52,061 nt of DNA. It comes from a bacterium. Lineage in GTDB: Bacteria > Bacteroidota > Ignavibacteria > Kapaibacteriales > UBA7675. The notes under the pieces are model-generated. The model was not told the DNA's origin. It worked only from the letters and a program-made list of their open reading frames with translations, and searched no databases. Shown in pieces: positions 35,413 through 44,249 of this stretch. Location of the stretch: contig JAUIKM010000041.1 of the NCBI GenBank assembly GCA_030430495.1, positions 1 through 52,061 on the forward strand, written 5' to 3'. Position numbers and translations under genes: made by a program. The stretch's first letter is position 1. Each line of letters starts with the position of its first letter.

Positions 35413-37125
35413 TCAGTTCCTCTGTTGCAAAAGTGTGGTTTGACAATTCGCCGATTGACCGGAACGTGCTGCGGACGCGTCCGCGCTGCCCGGACCGCCC
35501 GGCTCCGAGGGCCGCTCCGGCGCACGCGTGCCGCTTTCCTCGCCGCGCGCATGCACGCGCACGAACCAGCCTTCGCGGTCGATAGCCTGCAACTCACGCA
35601 TCACCAGCGTCCAGAGGTGTTCGTAGGGAATCACCTCCACGCCGTCGATGGCGCCGTCGTACAGCGGTTTGATGGCAGCAAGCCGGTCCAGATGTTTGCC
35701 GGCGCGGCGCTGGATATCCGCCGCGTCAAAGTTGCGGTACAGCACGGTCAGCAGAAGCCGCACAAAACAGTGACTGCGCGCGTGCGAGCGCTGACGCAGC
35801 CAGGTGCTGTTGTAGGTCTCGAGAATCGCTGCGCGATCCAGTAATGCATCGAATTCCCGATAACGCAGCAGGAACAAAAAGTGTGCAATCGTGATTGCGA
35901 CGTTATAACCGCGTTTATCCCGTGAAAATACGGGTAAGTCATTCACAAAGCCATAAATGTTGAACTTTTTGGCAAAGAGACTTTCAGGCTCGGGGATGTC
36001 GATGCGCCCGGCTTCACAGGCAAAACGCAGATAGGCTTCAAAAATCCGCCATTTTTCGAGTCGCTGCGGGTAGGCCGCCAGCTGACGGCGGCGCGCGGTG
36101 GCGCAGCGGTAGACCTCGGCCGCGGCGCGGTATTCACCTGCGTGCATCTCCAGCAGGAAGTTCAGTTCCAGCAGCGCAAACCAGTTGTAGTCGCCCTCCG
36201 TCAGCTCGCGGAGGCTCTCGCGCACATGCCGCCGACCGCGCTCGTATTTGCGCAAAAAGAGGCAGCAGTAGAGGCGCGTGAGGTGCAGTTCCGCGCGGCG
36301 CGCATTGCTGCTGTGCCCGCCGGCCGCCAGCCAGGCGTCGAACTCGTCGCAGACGCGCAGCACGCCGGCGTAGTCCTGCACAATCTCGTGTTCCAGCAGG
36401 TGCAGGCGGTGGCAGTACATGCGCAGCGTGTACGAGCTGTGGCGGCGGCGCTGCATTTCCAGCCGGCGGCGGTACTCACGCGCTTCGCGCGCCAGCGAAA
36501 AATCCGGCGCCGCGGAACGCGAAAAACGCACAATAATGGACTCGGCCATTTCGCGCGCTTCCACCTCCGCGCCGTCTACCTCCAGGCAGCTGTTGATTTC
36601 GCGCGTCAGGGACTCAAAGCGCTCTTCGTCGCCGTCGAGCGCGGCGCGGCGGCGCAGGACGTTGCCGGCGCAGACCGCGATGCGCCACAGTTCGTGTTTG
36701 CGCGCTTCGCGGCGCAGGGAGGCGGCCAGCGCCTCGGCCGCAACATGTGCGCCGCAGCGCTGCAACAGGTTTACAACCAGGCGCCGGCGCTCGCAGCGAT
36801 AGATGGCGCGGCCGCGGTCCGAGAGCGGAAAGCGGCGCACGTCGAGGAAGAGCAGCATGCGCTGGGCGTGGCGCATCACCTCGCTCTTGAGCGTGATGTA
36901 AGGCCGCGCGGTCGGCGCGTCGTCGTAGATCAGCGCAGCGGCGCGGGCATCCAGCTCGCGCGCGTCGTCGGGGGCCGGCCCGGGCTGCGTTTCGGCCGCA
37001 TCGGCCGCGGCAAATCGAAAGAGCTGCGCGCATTTGGAGCCGGCCGCAAAGAACTGATCCTCGCCGCGGTCGGTCCGCCGGTATCGCGTTACCACTTCGG
37101 CTATATCGCGCAACAACTGCATCAT
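35413..37125 (-). CDS. Helical-repeat protein of unknown function, paralogue A
   Basis: 570 residues from ATG-ATG at 37125 (AAGAG before it); a GTG 12 codons earlier is less likely. No signal peptide. Arg- and Leu-rich, wholly helical, with TPR-like spacing in the middle: LLEHEIVQDYAGVLRVCDEF, LTRLYCCLFLRKYERGRRH, GDYNWFALLELNFLLEMHAG, YRAAAEVYRC. The C-terminal part has VIPYEHLWTLVMRELQA, and the last 45 residues are disordered-looking. Organisation matches the 37471-39018 protein, including GDYNW/GEINW and IPYE/IPFE at equivalent places. No helix-turn-helix or enzyme motif. Function unknown. Confidence 0.8.
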   Translation of the reverse strand: MMQLLRDIAEVVTRYRRTDRGEDQFFAAGSKCAQLFRFAAADAAETQPGPAPDDARELDARAAALIYDDAPTARPYITLKSEVMRHAQRMLLFLDVRRFPLSDRGRAIYRCERRRLVVNLLQRCGAHVAAEALAASLRREARKHELWRIAVCAGNVLRRRAALDGDEERFESLTREINSCLEVDGAEVEAREMAESIIVRFSRSAAPDFSLAREAREYRRRLEMQRRRHSSYTLRMYCHRLHLLEHEIVQDYAGVLRVCDEFDAWLAAGGHSSNARRAELHLTRLYCCLFLRKYERGRRHVRESLRELTEGDYNWFALLELNFLLEMHAGEYRAAAEVYRCATARRRQLAAYPQRLEKWRIFEAYLRFACEAGRIDIPEPESLFAKKFNIYGFVNDLPVFSRDKRGYNVAITIAHFLFLLRYREFDALLDRAAILETYNSTWLRQRSHARSHCFVRLLLTVLYRNFDAADIQRRAGKHLDRLAAIKPLYDGAIDGVEVIPYEHLWTLVMRELQAIDREGWFVRVHARGEESGTRAPERPSEPGGPGSADASAARSGQSANCQTTLLQQRN

Positions 37126-37315
37126 ACTCTTGTTTTCCCCGCTCCAGATTTCATGCGGCACGGCGGCCGGTTGCGGCGCGCCCGGCGACGCTCTGAACGG
37201 CGGGCCGGACGTCCGCGAGTGAACTTACCGCGCCCTGTAAATCGGCATAAATCGCCACGCGCGGCGGCTCGAAATTAGCAGCAAACAAACGTCCAACTTT
37301 ATCCGGAGTCCACGC

Positions 37316-37525
37316 ATGCAAGTGCTGCTTTCCATCCTTCTGTACCTGAGCGTCATCGTAAGCCCGGGCACGTATTACGACATCGAAATCGACGCAATCG
37401 CCCAGCAAAACGAGAGCGAAATCAGCGCCATTCAGGCCGACGCCGACCTCACCCAGCAAATCGTTGAAGACTACCAGGACGACGTCTCGATGATACTGAT
37501 CATCGACTGGGAAACGGAAAAGTGA
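37316..37525 (+). CDS. Small signal-bearing protein between two helical-repeat paralogues
   Basis: 69 residues. GGAG at 37303-37306 with 9-base spacing precedes the ATG, good evidence for translation. The first 17 residues (MQVLLSILLYLSVIVSP) form a short hydrophobic segment, either a signal peptide or a membrane anchor. The remainder is strongly acidic (DIEIDAIAQQNESEISAIQA, IIDWETEK). It is divergent from paralogue A (191 bases apart) and its last 55 bases overlap the 3' end of paralogue B on the other strand. No family recognised; it could be an exported peptide precursor or small membrane protein. Confidence 0.6.
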   Translation: MQVLLSILLYLSVIVSPGTYYDIEIDAIAQQNESEISAIQADADLTQQIVEDYQDDVSMILIIDWETEK

Positions 37526-39018
37526 TCGGGGCGGCCGGAGCTCGCCTCCGGCCGCAAGTCCGCCCGTTTGCCGGGCTGCCGGAGGCGCGCAGCGGCACGA
37601 CGCGGCGTCGCCCGGCGGCAGAAGACTTCAAACGGAATGAGTTCACACTCGTCGCGGCCGGCGGCGTCCGCCAGGGCCGTCAGAGCGCGCCGGCGCAGCA
37701 GTGCAAGGTCGGGCGCGGCGTCGTGCTCCGCCAGGAGGCGCAGCAGCAGTTCGCTGCGCGGCGCGCAGGCGGCCGCGGGCCGCAGGTCAAGCAGATCGAG
37801 GCATCTGCGTCGCAGGCCGGCGTCTGCCGCCGCGGCGGTCAGCCCGACCACTACCAGCAGCGCTGCATCCATCTCCCAGACGGGCATGCCCCGCCTCAGA
37901 CAGGGCAGCGCGGAAAACTCGGCTGCAGGGTCGGGCGGCTTGCCCGTCAGTCCCAGGGCGTTCAGATTGTGTTCCACCAGCGCCCAGCGCGCCGCCAGAC
38001 TCAGCGGCGTCCCGCCGCCCGCGGCTTTGTGCGCGGCACGGGCGCGGCGCAGCAGCCGACCGGCCAGAGCGTAGTCGCCGCGGCGCAAAGCCAGAATTGT
38101 CGTTTGCTGCAGTGCGGCATGCCAGTTGATTTCACCGCGATCACACCGGCGCGCCAACTTCTCCCCCAGGTCAAACGCCCGCTCATCATCGGCACGCACC
38201 AGGCAGTGCAGGCGCAGCAGTTCCACGCGCAACAGATGAGAAGCGGCGACGGGCTGCGTTCCGCCCCGCAGAAAAGCGTGGTAATCCTCACAGAGGCGCA
38301 GGGTCTGCGGCAGGCGGTCCAGCGCCATGGCGGCCTGGATGCGCAGCTGAAACCAGGCGTTTGTCAGCGCGCGGCTGTTGTGAATGCGGCGCAGATCCTC
38401 CAGATTGGCAAAGTAGTGCGAAGCCGCCAGGCCGACGGCGCGACGGCGACGCCCCAGCACGTGGGCGTCCAGCATGTGGCGCTGCACCAACTCGGCGGCG
38501 TAGACCTCGGCGTCGCGCAGGTCGCGGAGGCGGCGCGTCTCTTCACTGTACTGCTCAAAGGCGCGGCGTTCGCCGCTGAGCGCGGCATTCTGGCGCAGGA
38601 GCAGGCTGGTTTCCAGCTGAATCCCGGTGGCTTCCAGCGCGGCGGCGCGGCGGTGCAGGCCGCGGACCAGCGGCATCGCGCTCTCGCGTTTGCCGAGCAG
38701 CACCAGCGTCTTGAGGGCGGCCAGCTGCATGCCGCAGCGATGCAGCTTCCAGGCCGGCGTGCGGCGCAGGGCGCGCCTGGGCCGCAGGAGCAGCAGCACG
38801 TCGATCATTGCTTCCAGAGCGCGACTCCGCAATGTGATGCGCCGCCGCCGCGCCTTGTGCTCCTCATCCGGTGACGCGACTTCGCACTCGGCGGCGGCGC
38901 CCAGCAATGCCGTGCACAACCGCCGCACCTGACGCCCGCCGCGCAACAGCGCGGTCGGGTCGCACTCGCGACTGCGTATCCGGTTAATCGCATCCGCGAT
39001 GCCTTTAAGTGAATACAT
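37471..39018 (-). CDS. Helical-repeat protein of unknown function, paralogue B
   Basis: 515 residues from the ATG at 39018, chosen because MYSLKGIADAINRI lines up with MMQLLRDIAEVVTRY of paralogue A; a TTG 12 codons upstream is the other option. No signal peptide. Arg/Leu/Ala-rich helices with TPR-like periodicity (LRLCEDYHAFLRGG, LRVELLRLHCLVRAD, GEINWHAALQQTTILALRRG, YALAGRLLRRARAAH). ELIPFEVFCRR lies at the place of A's VIPYEHLWTLV. Overall more Arg-rich and more diverged than A. The 3' end overlaps the small plus-strand gene by 55 bases. Function unknown. Confidence 0.75.
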   Translation of the reverse strand: MYSLKGIADAINRIRSRECDPTALLRGGRQVRRLCTALLGAAAECEVASPDEEHKARRRRITLRSRALEAMIDVLLLLRPRRALRRTPAWKLHRCGMQLAALKTLVLLGKRESAMPLVRGLHRRAAALEATGIQLETSLLLRQNAALSGERRAFEQYSEETRRLRDLRDAEVYAAELVQRHMLDAHVLGRRRRAVGLAASHYFANLEDLRRIHNSRALTNAWFQLRIQAAMALDRLPQTLRLCEDYHAFLRGGTQPVAASHLLRVELLRLHCLVRADDERAFDLGEKLARRCDRGEINWHAALQQTTILALRRGDYALAGRLLRRARAAHKAAGGGTPLSLAARWALVEHNLNALGLTGKPPDPAAEFSALPCLRRGMPVWEMDAALLVVVGLTAAAADAGLRRRCLDLLDLRPAAACAPRSELLLRLLAEHDAAPDLALLRRRALTALADAAGRDECELIPFEVFCRRATPRRAAARLRQPGKRADLRPEASSGRPDHFSVSQSMISIIETSSW

Positions 39019-39270
39019 ACAGAAATGCGCGCTTTCAGAGTGAATGATCTGCAATTGACACGAAAATCAAAATAAAGATAATCAATTAATTAATCAGATA
39101 TTTCTGCAGTCTTGCGGTAAATGCCGCGCGGCGCGGACGAACGGGAGGTAATTCGGCGCGACCGCGGCGGCCGATCCGATCAATAATTGTAGTTTTGCGG
39201 AATCTTCCGCGCCGTTCGGCTGCGCCGCGGCCGCAAGCGACGGCAATCTTCCGCACCTTCCGGTTGTTCC

Positions 39271-40032
39271 ATGGCCTATCTCCTCTGTGTTGTTCCCTGC
39301 TACAATGAAGCCGCGCGCCTGCCGCGGCGGGAGTTCCTGTCCTTTGACGGCGGCCCGCACCGGGTGGAGTTCCTGATGGTCAACGACGGCAGCCGCGACA
39401 ACACACTGGAAGTTCTGAACGAGATGCAGGCGGCGAGCGGCGGCGGCATCCGCGTGCTGAACCAGCCGGTCAACGGCGGCAAGGCCGAGGCGGTGCGCCG
39501 CGGCATCCTGGCCGCACTGGAACAACAACCGGACTACGTGGCGTACTGGGACGCCGACCTGGCGACGCCGCTGTGGGAAATACCGCGATTTATCGAAGTT
39601 CTGGAAGAAAAACCGCAGGTGGAACTCGTGATGGGCTCACGCGTCAAACTGCTGGGCCGCAAGGTCGAACGCAAGCTGGCGCGCCACCTGCTCGGACGCG
39701 TCTTCGCCACCGTCGTCTCGATGTCCCTGCGGCTGGCGGTGTACGACACGCAGTGCGGCGCCAAGATGTTCCGCGTCAACGAGTTCACACGACAGCTGTT
39801 CGACGAGCCGTTTCTCTCTCGATGGGTCTTTGACGTGGAGATTATCGCGCGTATGCCGGCGCACTTCCGGCGCACGTCCGTTTCACCGGCGGATGCGATG
39901 TACGAGCTGCCGCTGCGGCAGTGGGTGGATGTGGACGGCTCTAAAGTAAAAGCGACTGATTTCCTGACCGCCGCGCTTGACGTGCTGCGCATCCGGCGGC
40001 GCTACGGCGGATTCACCCCGCGGCGGGACTAA
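39271..40032 (+). CDS. Family 2 glycosyltransferase (dolichyl-phosphate-mannose/glucose synthase type)
   Basis: 253 residues, a single GT-A domain without membrane helices. Seen: CVVPCYNEAARLP at 6-18, VNDGSRDNT at 37-45, NGGKAEAVRRGI at 68-79, and the DxD site as Asp94-Ala-Asp96 (YWDADLATP), then DTQCGAKMF and a SRWVFDVEI motif. This pattern is that of DPM1/DPG1-like enzymes moving a sugar from a nucleotide donor to a polyprenyl phosphate or related acceptor. No partner gene is nearby. No clear ribosome binding site. Donor and acceptor unknown. Confidence 0.9.
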   Translation: MAYLLCVVPCYNEAARLPRREFLSFDGGPHRVEFLMVNDGSRDNTLEVLNEMQAASGGGIRVLNQPVNGGKAEAVRRGILAALEQQPDYVAYWDADLATPLWEIPRFIEVLEEKPQVELVMGSRVKLLGRKVERKLARHLLGRVFATVVSMSLRLAVYDTQCGAKMFRVNEFTRQLFDEPFLSRWVFDVEIIARMPAHFRRTSVSPADAMYELPLRQWVDVDGSKVKATDFLTAALDVLRIRRRYGGFTPRRD

Positions 40033-40097
40033 CAGGAGAATCAGGCCGTCGGCGGCAACAAAGCGAACGCCCAGGCATGCTCACCGTGCTTTCAGAC

Positions 40098-40132
40098 CAA
40101 AAAAAAGAGTGAAAACCCTCTGGTTTCCACTC
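40098..40132 (-). terminator. Rho-independent terminator of the 40224-40631 gene
   Basis: On the minus strand GAGTGGAAACC pairs with GGTTTTCACTC (11 bp, one G-T) and is followed by eight T. It lies about 90 bases past the stop and could also slow plus-strand read-through from the glycosyltransferase. Confidence 0.85.
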
Positions 40133-40223
40133 CCGATTATCTCATTCTGAACGTGCCTTAACGCAGGCAGTATGTGCCGTCACAGCTTTGTCCGGACGGC
40201 GATTATACGATGAATTGTTTTGG

Positions 40224-40631
40224 CTATATCACTTTGGCAAAGTAACTGGAGTAAGAATCAGGCGCCAGGGATTCTGCAACTTCGTAGCGGTTCTTGTCAG
40301 CGGAAGATTTCAGTTGGTCAAACGTGGAGTCTCTGGCAAACTTGGACTGGATATGATCGAATTCTATCTTGGAGTGCAACCAGTGGTCGAAATTCAGCAG
40401 CATGGCCTTGATGCAGTTGACGCCCTGGTACGTGCCGCTCGTCTCGCGCTGGATAAACTCGTGCAGCTCGTCCGTGTGCTTGGCATCGAAATAGTAGGTC
40501 TTGTGCGACGTGCGGTTACCATGGCCTTTGGCATAGTAACGCACCAGCACGCCCATGTCATCGAAGATGAACTCAAGGCCCATCGTGTCTCCGATGTCAT
40601 TGGTGCGGGTAAAATCGAAGTATGTCGCCAT
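40224..40631 (-). CDS. Small orphan cytoplasmic protein
   Basis: 135 residues with a very strong ribosome binding site (GGGAGGG, 6 bases before ATG) and its own terminator, so it is surely expressed. No signal peptide or membrane helix. The N-terminal half reads as beta strands (YFDFTRTND, LEFIFDDMGVLVRYYAKG, KTYYFDAKHTDE) and the C-terminal half as helices (CIKAMLLNFDHWLHSKIEFD). Composition is less GC-biased than the neighbours, which could mean a recent arrival. It is divergent from the dehydrogenase gene; a TATAAT at 40755-40760 lies in the shared upstream region. Not recognised. Confidence 0.78.
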   Translation of the reverse strand: MATYFDFTRTNDIGDTMGLEFIFDDMGVLVRYYAKGHGNRTSHKTYYFDAKHTDELHEFIQRETSGTYQGVNCIKAMLLNFDHWLHSKIEFDHIQSKFARDSTFDQLKSSADKNRYEVAESLAPDSYSSYFAKVI

Positions 40632-40852
40632 ACGCTACCCTCCCGAGATTGGAATTGGAAAAAATATGCTGGAATGGATGTACGCCGCGTGGCTCTGCCG
40701 GCGATTTTACTTTTGGTGCAGTTTAACCGCCCGCGCACTTCGGCGTAGCAAGGTTATAATAATAAATTAATCGGTAAGTAAAAGGACTTTTTATCCACCT
40801 TGACGACGGGAGCGGCACGAGCCGCTTTTTTTCTCCAAAACACGCGCCGCCC

Positions 40853-41830
40853 ATGCCAAATATCACCTTTCTCATCGACGAAACCCCGCACTGGCGCAGA
40901 CGCATCAACGCGCTGCAAAACGACTTCCCGGACCTGCGAATCGACGTTCCGGAAGGTGAAAAACACCTCGTTAACTCACTTGCAGAGGCGGACGCAGTCG
41001 TCGCCGGACGTTTTCCCGCCGAACGGCTGGAGCAATCGCCCAAACTGCGCGCCATTTTTGTGCCTTTTGCCGGCGTCAACCCCTTTCCGCTGGCGGAAAT
41101 CAAAAAGCGCGGCATCGACCTGTTCAACTCCCACGGCGCCGCGCCTTTTGTGGCCGAACGCATTCTGGCGCTGACCCTGGCGCTGCTGGGCCGCGTGGCC
41201 GAAGCCGACCGCAAACTGCGGCGCGGCGAGTGGTTGCGCGCCGAACCGGAGATGTTCTGGCATTCGCTGCGAGATAAAAATGTCGTCTTTTTGGGCGCGG
41301 GACATCTGGCGCGCGAAGCCGCCGCGCTGATGAAATCGCTCGCGCAATCGCTGACCGCCTGGGGACGCCGCCCGCGCCCTTCCCCGCCGCTCAACTTCGA
41401 CGACTGCACAAGCGACAAACAGGCGGCGCTGGAACGCGCGGACCTGCTGATTCTGACCGCGCCTTTGACGCCGCAAACGGAAGGCATTCTCGGCGCAGCC
41501 GAATTGCGTCAGCTGAAGAATGCTTTTATCGTCAACGTCGGCCGCGCGCAACTGATCGACGAGGCGGCGCTGTACAACGCTCTGGCGGACGGCACGCTTG
41601 CGGGATTTGCGACGGACGTGCACTACGTCTACAAACGCGGCGAGGACGGACCTGTCATGCCGTCGCAACTGGATTTCCACGAGCTGGATAATGTGGTCAT
41701 GACGGCGCATTCGGCGGCGCATGTGACGGCGGCGCGCCAGGCCAATATCGACGGAGCGTTTGCCAACATCCGCAGCTGGCTGGGCGGCGGCACGGACCTG
41801 CAGCGGGTCGACCTCGACGCCGGATACTGA
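40853..41830 (+). CDS. D-2-hydroxyacid dehydrogenase family protein
   Basis: 325 residues. The central NAD-binding Rossmann domain starts VVFLGAGHLAREAAALMKSL at about 144-163; the third Gly of GxGxxG is Ala here. Catalytic Arg231 (VNVGRAQLIDE) and His286 (MTAHSAAH) are in place. The usual Glu of the 'DVFxxEP' segment is less clear: this protein has TDVHYVYKRGEDGP. The family oxidises or reduces D-2-hydroxy acids, for example 3-phosphoglycerate, glyoxylate or hydroxypyruvate. Substrate cannot be told; lacking an ACT domain, it is not a classical SerA. No strong ribosome binding site. Confidence 0.88.
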   Translation: MPNITFLIDETPHWRRRINALQNDFPDLRIDVPEGEKHLVNSLAEADAVVAGRFPAERLEQSPKLRAIFVPFAGVNPFPLAEIKKRGIDLFNSHGAAPFVAERILALTLALLGRVAEADRKLRRGEWLRAEPEMFWHSLRDKNVVFLGAGHLAREAAALMKSLAQSLTAWGRRPRPSPPLNFDDCTSDKQAALERADLLILTAPLTPQTEGILGAAELRQLKNAFIVNVGRAQLIDEAALYNALADGTLAGFATDVHYVYKRGEDGPVMPSQLDFHELDNVVMTAHSAAHVTAARQANIDGAFANIRSWLGGGTDLQRVDLDAGY

Positions 41831-41853
41831 TCGCAGATTCCTCACTCAAGACC

Positions 41854-41909
41854 GCTTCGCCTCCTCACTGCACTCGGCGGCTTGCTTTTCTCTTTTGTTC
41901 GTCACGCGG
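41854..41909 (+). repeat. Dispersed intergenic repeat, copy A
   Basis: GCTTCGCCTCCTCACTGCAC, CGGCGGCTTG, a pyrimidine run and TTTTGTTCGTCACGCGG. It lies 24 bases past the dehydrogenase stop and about 170 before the first DUF7619 gene. Matches copies at 13726, 46424 (minus) and 50311 (minus). Confidence 0.5.
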
Positions 41910-42079
41910 TTGGGAACGCGTGGGTTGTTGACGCTCTCTATTCTAATCCAGATGTTGGCGTAGTTCAAAATGCCATTATTGATCACCTTGTAACCACCAA
42001 AAAACAGCAGTGTTCGACCTGCACTCCATTCATGCTGCCCCTGAATGAACCAAGTTCCAAGACAGATCCGGGAAACGAT

Positions 42080-44080
42080 TTGAAGACACTCCGCTTTGGC
42101 ATTGCCGCAGTATTATTGATTTTAACATCCGCCGCCGACCTGACATCGCAGGAGTATCAAGCCTATTCATTCCAGGGCAAACTGCGAATTCTTGCAGACG
42201 AGAAAAATGTCTTTCAAAACTCCATCAAGAATGGCGATGACGTGATGGGGCAATTCATTTGGGACACCAGCATGGGGCCTGACTCCATCTACCTGGGCCG
42301 CATGGCATTTTACAACATGGAAGATGGTGTAAGCGGCCTGTCGATGTCTTGCAATGGCTGGAATTTCAACTCAGTTCGGACCGTGGGTGATCAACTGAAC
42401 GTCAAAGGTACACACGTAATGTTGACGAATCTAGAGAGCACCAACACGGGTAATCCTGACAGATATAACCGAAGTCACGGCATCTATCTGCGGTCCTACC
42501 AAAACAACGTCCCACTTGCCGAAGACCCCTCAAAGACTTTCATGGCACTTGAATTGTTCCGAGATGACGATTCGATGGACGGATTCTCACTCTACCTCCT
42601 GCCGGACCTGGATGAAGAGCTGCAACCATTAAGTGATTGGACCGCACGAATCTGGATTGAATCGACCGATCCGGCTAAACCGTATGTCGTAATCTGCAAC
42701 ATTACCACGCTCGGAAAATACATTGCTTCCCCAAATACGCTGACTGGAAAATTCTACGCGGACAAGGACAACTCGTGCGACGAGAGCACTGCGGAATTTG
42801 GCCTGCCCAGCCGGGTTGTGCTCTTCGAACCGGGACACTATGCAGCCATCTCCGACAATACCGGGCGCTACGACCTTTTTCTGCCGCCTGGTGAATACAC
42901 TGCAAAGATCGCAAGTCCTTTTCCATGGGAGCGGAATTGCCCCGGCGCAACAATTACGATTCCCGACAGCGCTGAAAACAATCAACTGGACTTTGGACTA
43001 AGCACGACTGAATATGTTCAGGCCCTTGATATCAGCCTTGCCGCATCACTTCCGCGACCCGGCTTCGAATTGCAATACACGATCACCGTCCGCAACATTG
43101 GTACACTGCCTTATAGCGGCCGGGTCTATTTCACACACGACCCGATCCTGCTCGACTTTGCCGCCAAACCTGCCGCGGATGATTACAGCATGCCGCATGC
43201 GATGTGGTACATCGACAACATGCAGTTAGACGAAGTGCGCCATTTTCAGGTTTCCGTACGCGTGCCGCCGGACGAAAAACTGCTCGGCACCGTTATCTGC
43301 GCCAGGGCTGATTCCGACAGCGACTACAAAAACAACGACGACCTGCTGCGACGCACGAGCGACGAGATCTGCCAGGAGATTCGCGGCGCATACGACCCCA
43401 ACGACATCCAGGTGTTTACGGGCACGCGCAACGCCGACGGGCCGATCCTGCAGGACCAGACCGTGCTCTCCTATCTGATTCGTTTTCAGAACGAAGGCAA
43501 CGAAGACGCCATCACCGTGCGCGTGGTTGACGAGCTGAGCGAGTTTCACGACATCGCCAAATTGCGCATCGGCGCGGCGAGCCACGACTACGAGTTTAAC
43601 TTCACGGAAAATGGCGCGCTGGAGTGGACGTTTAAGGACATTAACCTGCCGCCGAAATCCGAGGACAAAAACGGCAGCATGGGTTATTTGAAGTTTGAAG
43701 TGCAGTTAAAAGACGGTCTGCCGGTCGACACGGAGATTCCCAACAAAGCGGCGATTTACTTCGATTTCAACAGCCCGGTGATCACCAACACGGTGGTGAG
43801 CCGCATCACGGACGCCGCGACGTCGGTGGACGAAACGTTAAACGATATTGGCCTGCAGATTTACCCCAATCCCGCGAGCGAGACTGTCACGATCACGCGC
43901 CAAAACAGCGGCCGCTCCAAATTGGAACTTCTCAGTCAACTGGGCGAGCGTTTACTCACTACCGCATTCAGCGGCACAAGTCAGGTGCTGGACCTGAGCG
44001 GTCTGGCGGCGGGCAGTTATTACCTGCGGATCACGGAGGGCGCAGAGACAATTGTAGCGCCGCTGCGGATTGTGCGCTGA
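42080..44080 (+). CDS. Large secreted surface protein, DUF7619 plus T9SS sorting domain (family member 1)
   Basis: 666 residues if it starts at the TTG at 42080, which has GGGAAACGAT before it and yields a clean signal peptide (KTLRFGIAAVLLILTSAADL). An ATG at 42032 would add 16 polar residues. Domains: variable N-terminal part to about 215; carboxypeptidase-regulatory/SdrD B-like fold at 223-308 (GRYDLFLPPGEYTAKI); DUF11-like domain from about 318 (YTITVRNIGTLPYSG); DUF7619 from 436 (GAYDPNDIQVFTG to IYFDFNSPVITN); T9SS domain from about 592 (IYPNPASETVTI). Bases before about 43000 are distinctly AT-richer than after. Likely surface adhesin; ligand unknown. Confidence 0.88.
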   Translation: MKTLRFGIAAVLLILTSAADLTSQEYQAYSFQGKLRILADEKNVFQNSIKNGDDVMGQFIWDTSMGPDSIYLGRMAFYNMEDGVSGLSMSCNGWNFNSVRTVGDQLNVKGTHVMLTNLESTNTGNPDRYNRSHGIYLRSYQNNVPLAEDPSKTFMALELFRDDDSMDGFSLYLLPDLDEELQPLSDWTARIWIESTDPAKPYVVICNITTLGKYIASPNTLTGKFYADKDNSCDESTAEFGLPSRVVLFEPGHYAAISDNTGRYDLFLPPGEYTAKIASPFPWERNCPGATITIPDSAENNQLDFGLSTTEYVQALDISLAASLPRPGFELQYTITVRNIGTLPYSGRVYFTHDPILLDFAAKPAADDYSMPHAMWYIDNMQLDEVRHFQVSVRVPPDEKLLGTVICARADSDSDYKNNDDLLRRTSDEICQEIRGAYDPNDIQVFTGTRNADGPILQDQTVLSYLIRFQNEGNEDAITVRVVDELSEFHDIAKLRIGAASHDYEFNFTENGALEWTFKDINLPPKSEDKNGSMGYLKFEVQLKDGLPVDTEIPNKAAIYFDFNSPVITNTVVSRITDAATSVDETLNDIGLQIYPNPASETVTITRQNSGRSKLELLSQLGERLLTTAFSGTSQVLDLSGLAAGSYYLRITEGAETIVAPLRIVR

Positions 44081-44249
44081 GTGCGCGAAGAATCACACAA
44101 ACTTTTGCAGCTTTGCGGTGTCGGTCTTGCGGTCGACCGCGGTTCGCGTAGGAAGGACTGGCGGCGGCACATCAAAATACTTGCCGCAGTTTTCAGCGTT
44201 TGGATCACTTGTACTGAAAACGCGGCTCACACAATAACCGGGAATTCCC

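Noticed and set aside
35413-39018. Firm assignment as an RRNPP quorum-sensing system
   Set aside because: No helix-turn-helix or phosphatase domain and atypical gene orientation; kept only as a hypothesis.
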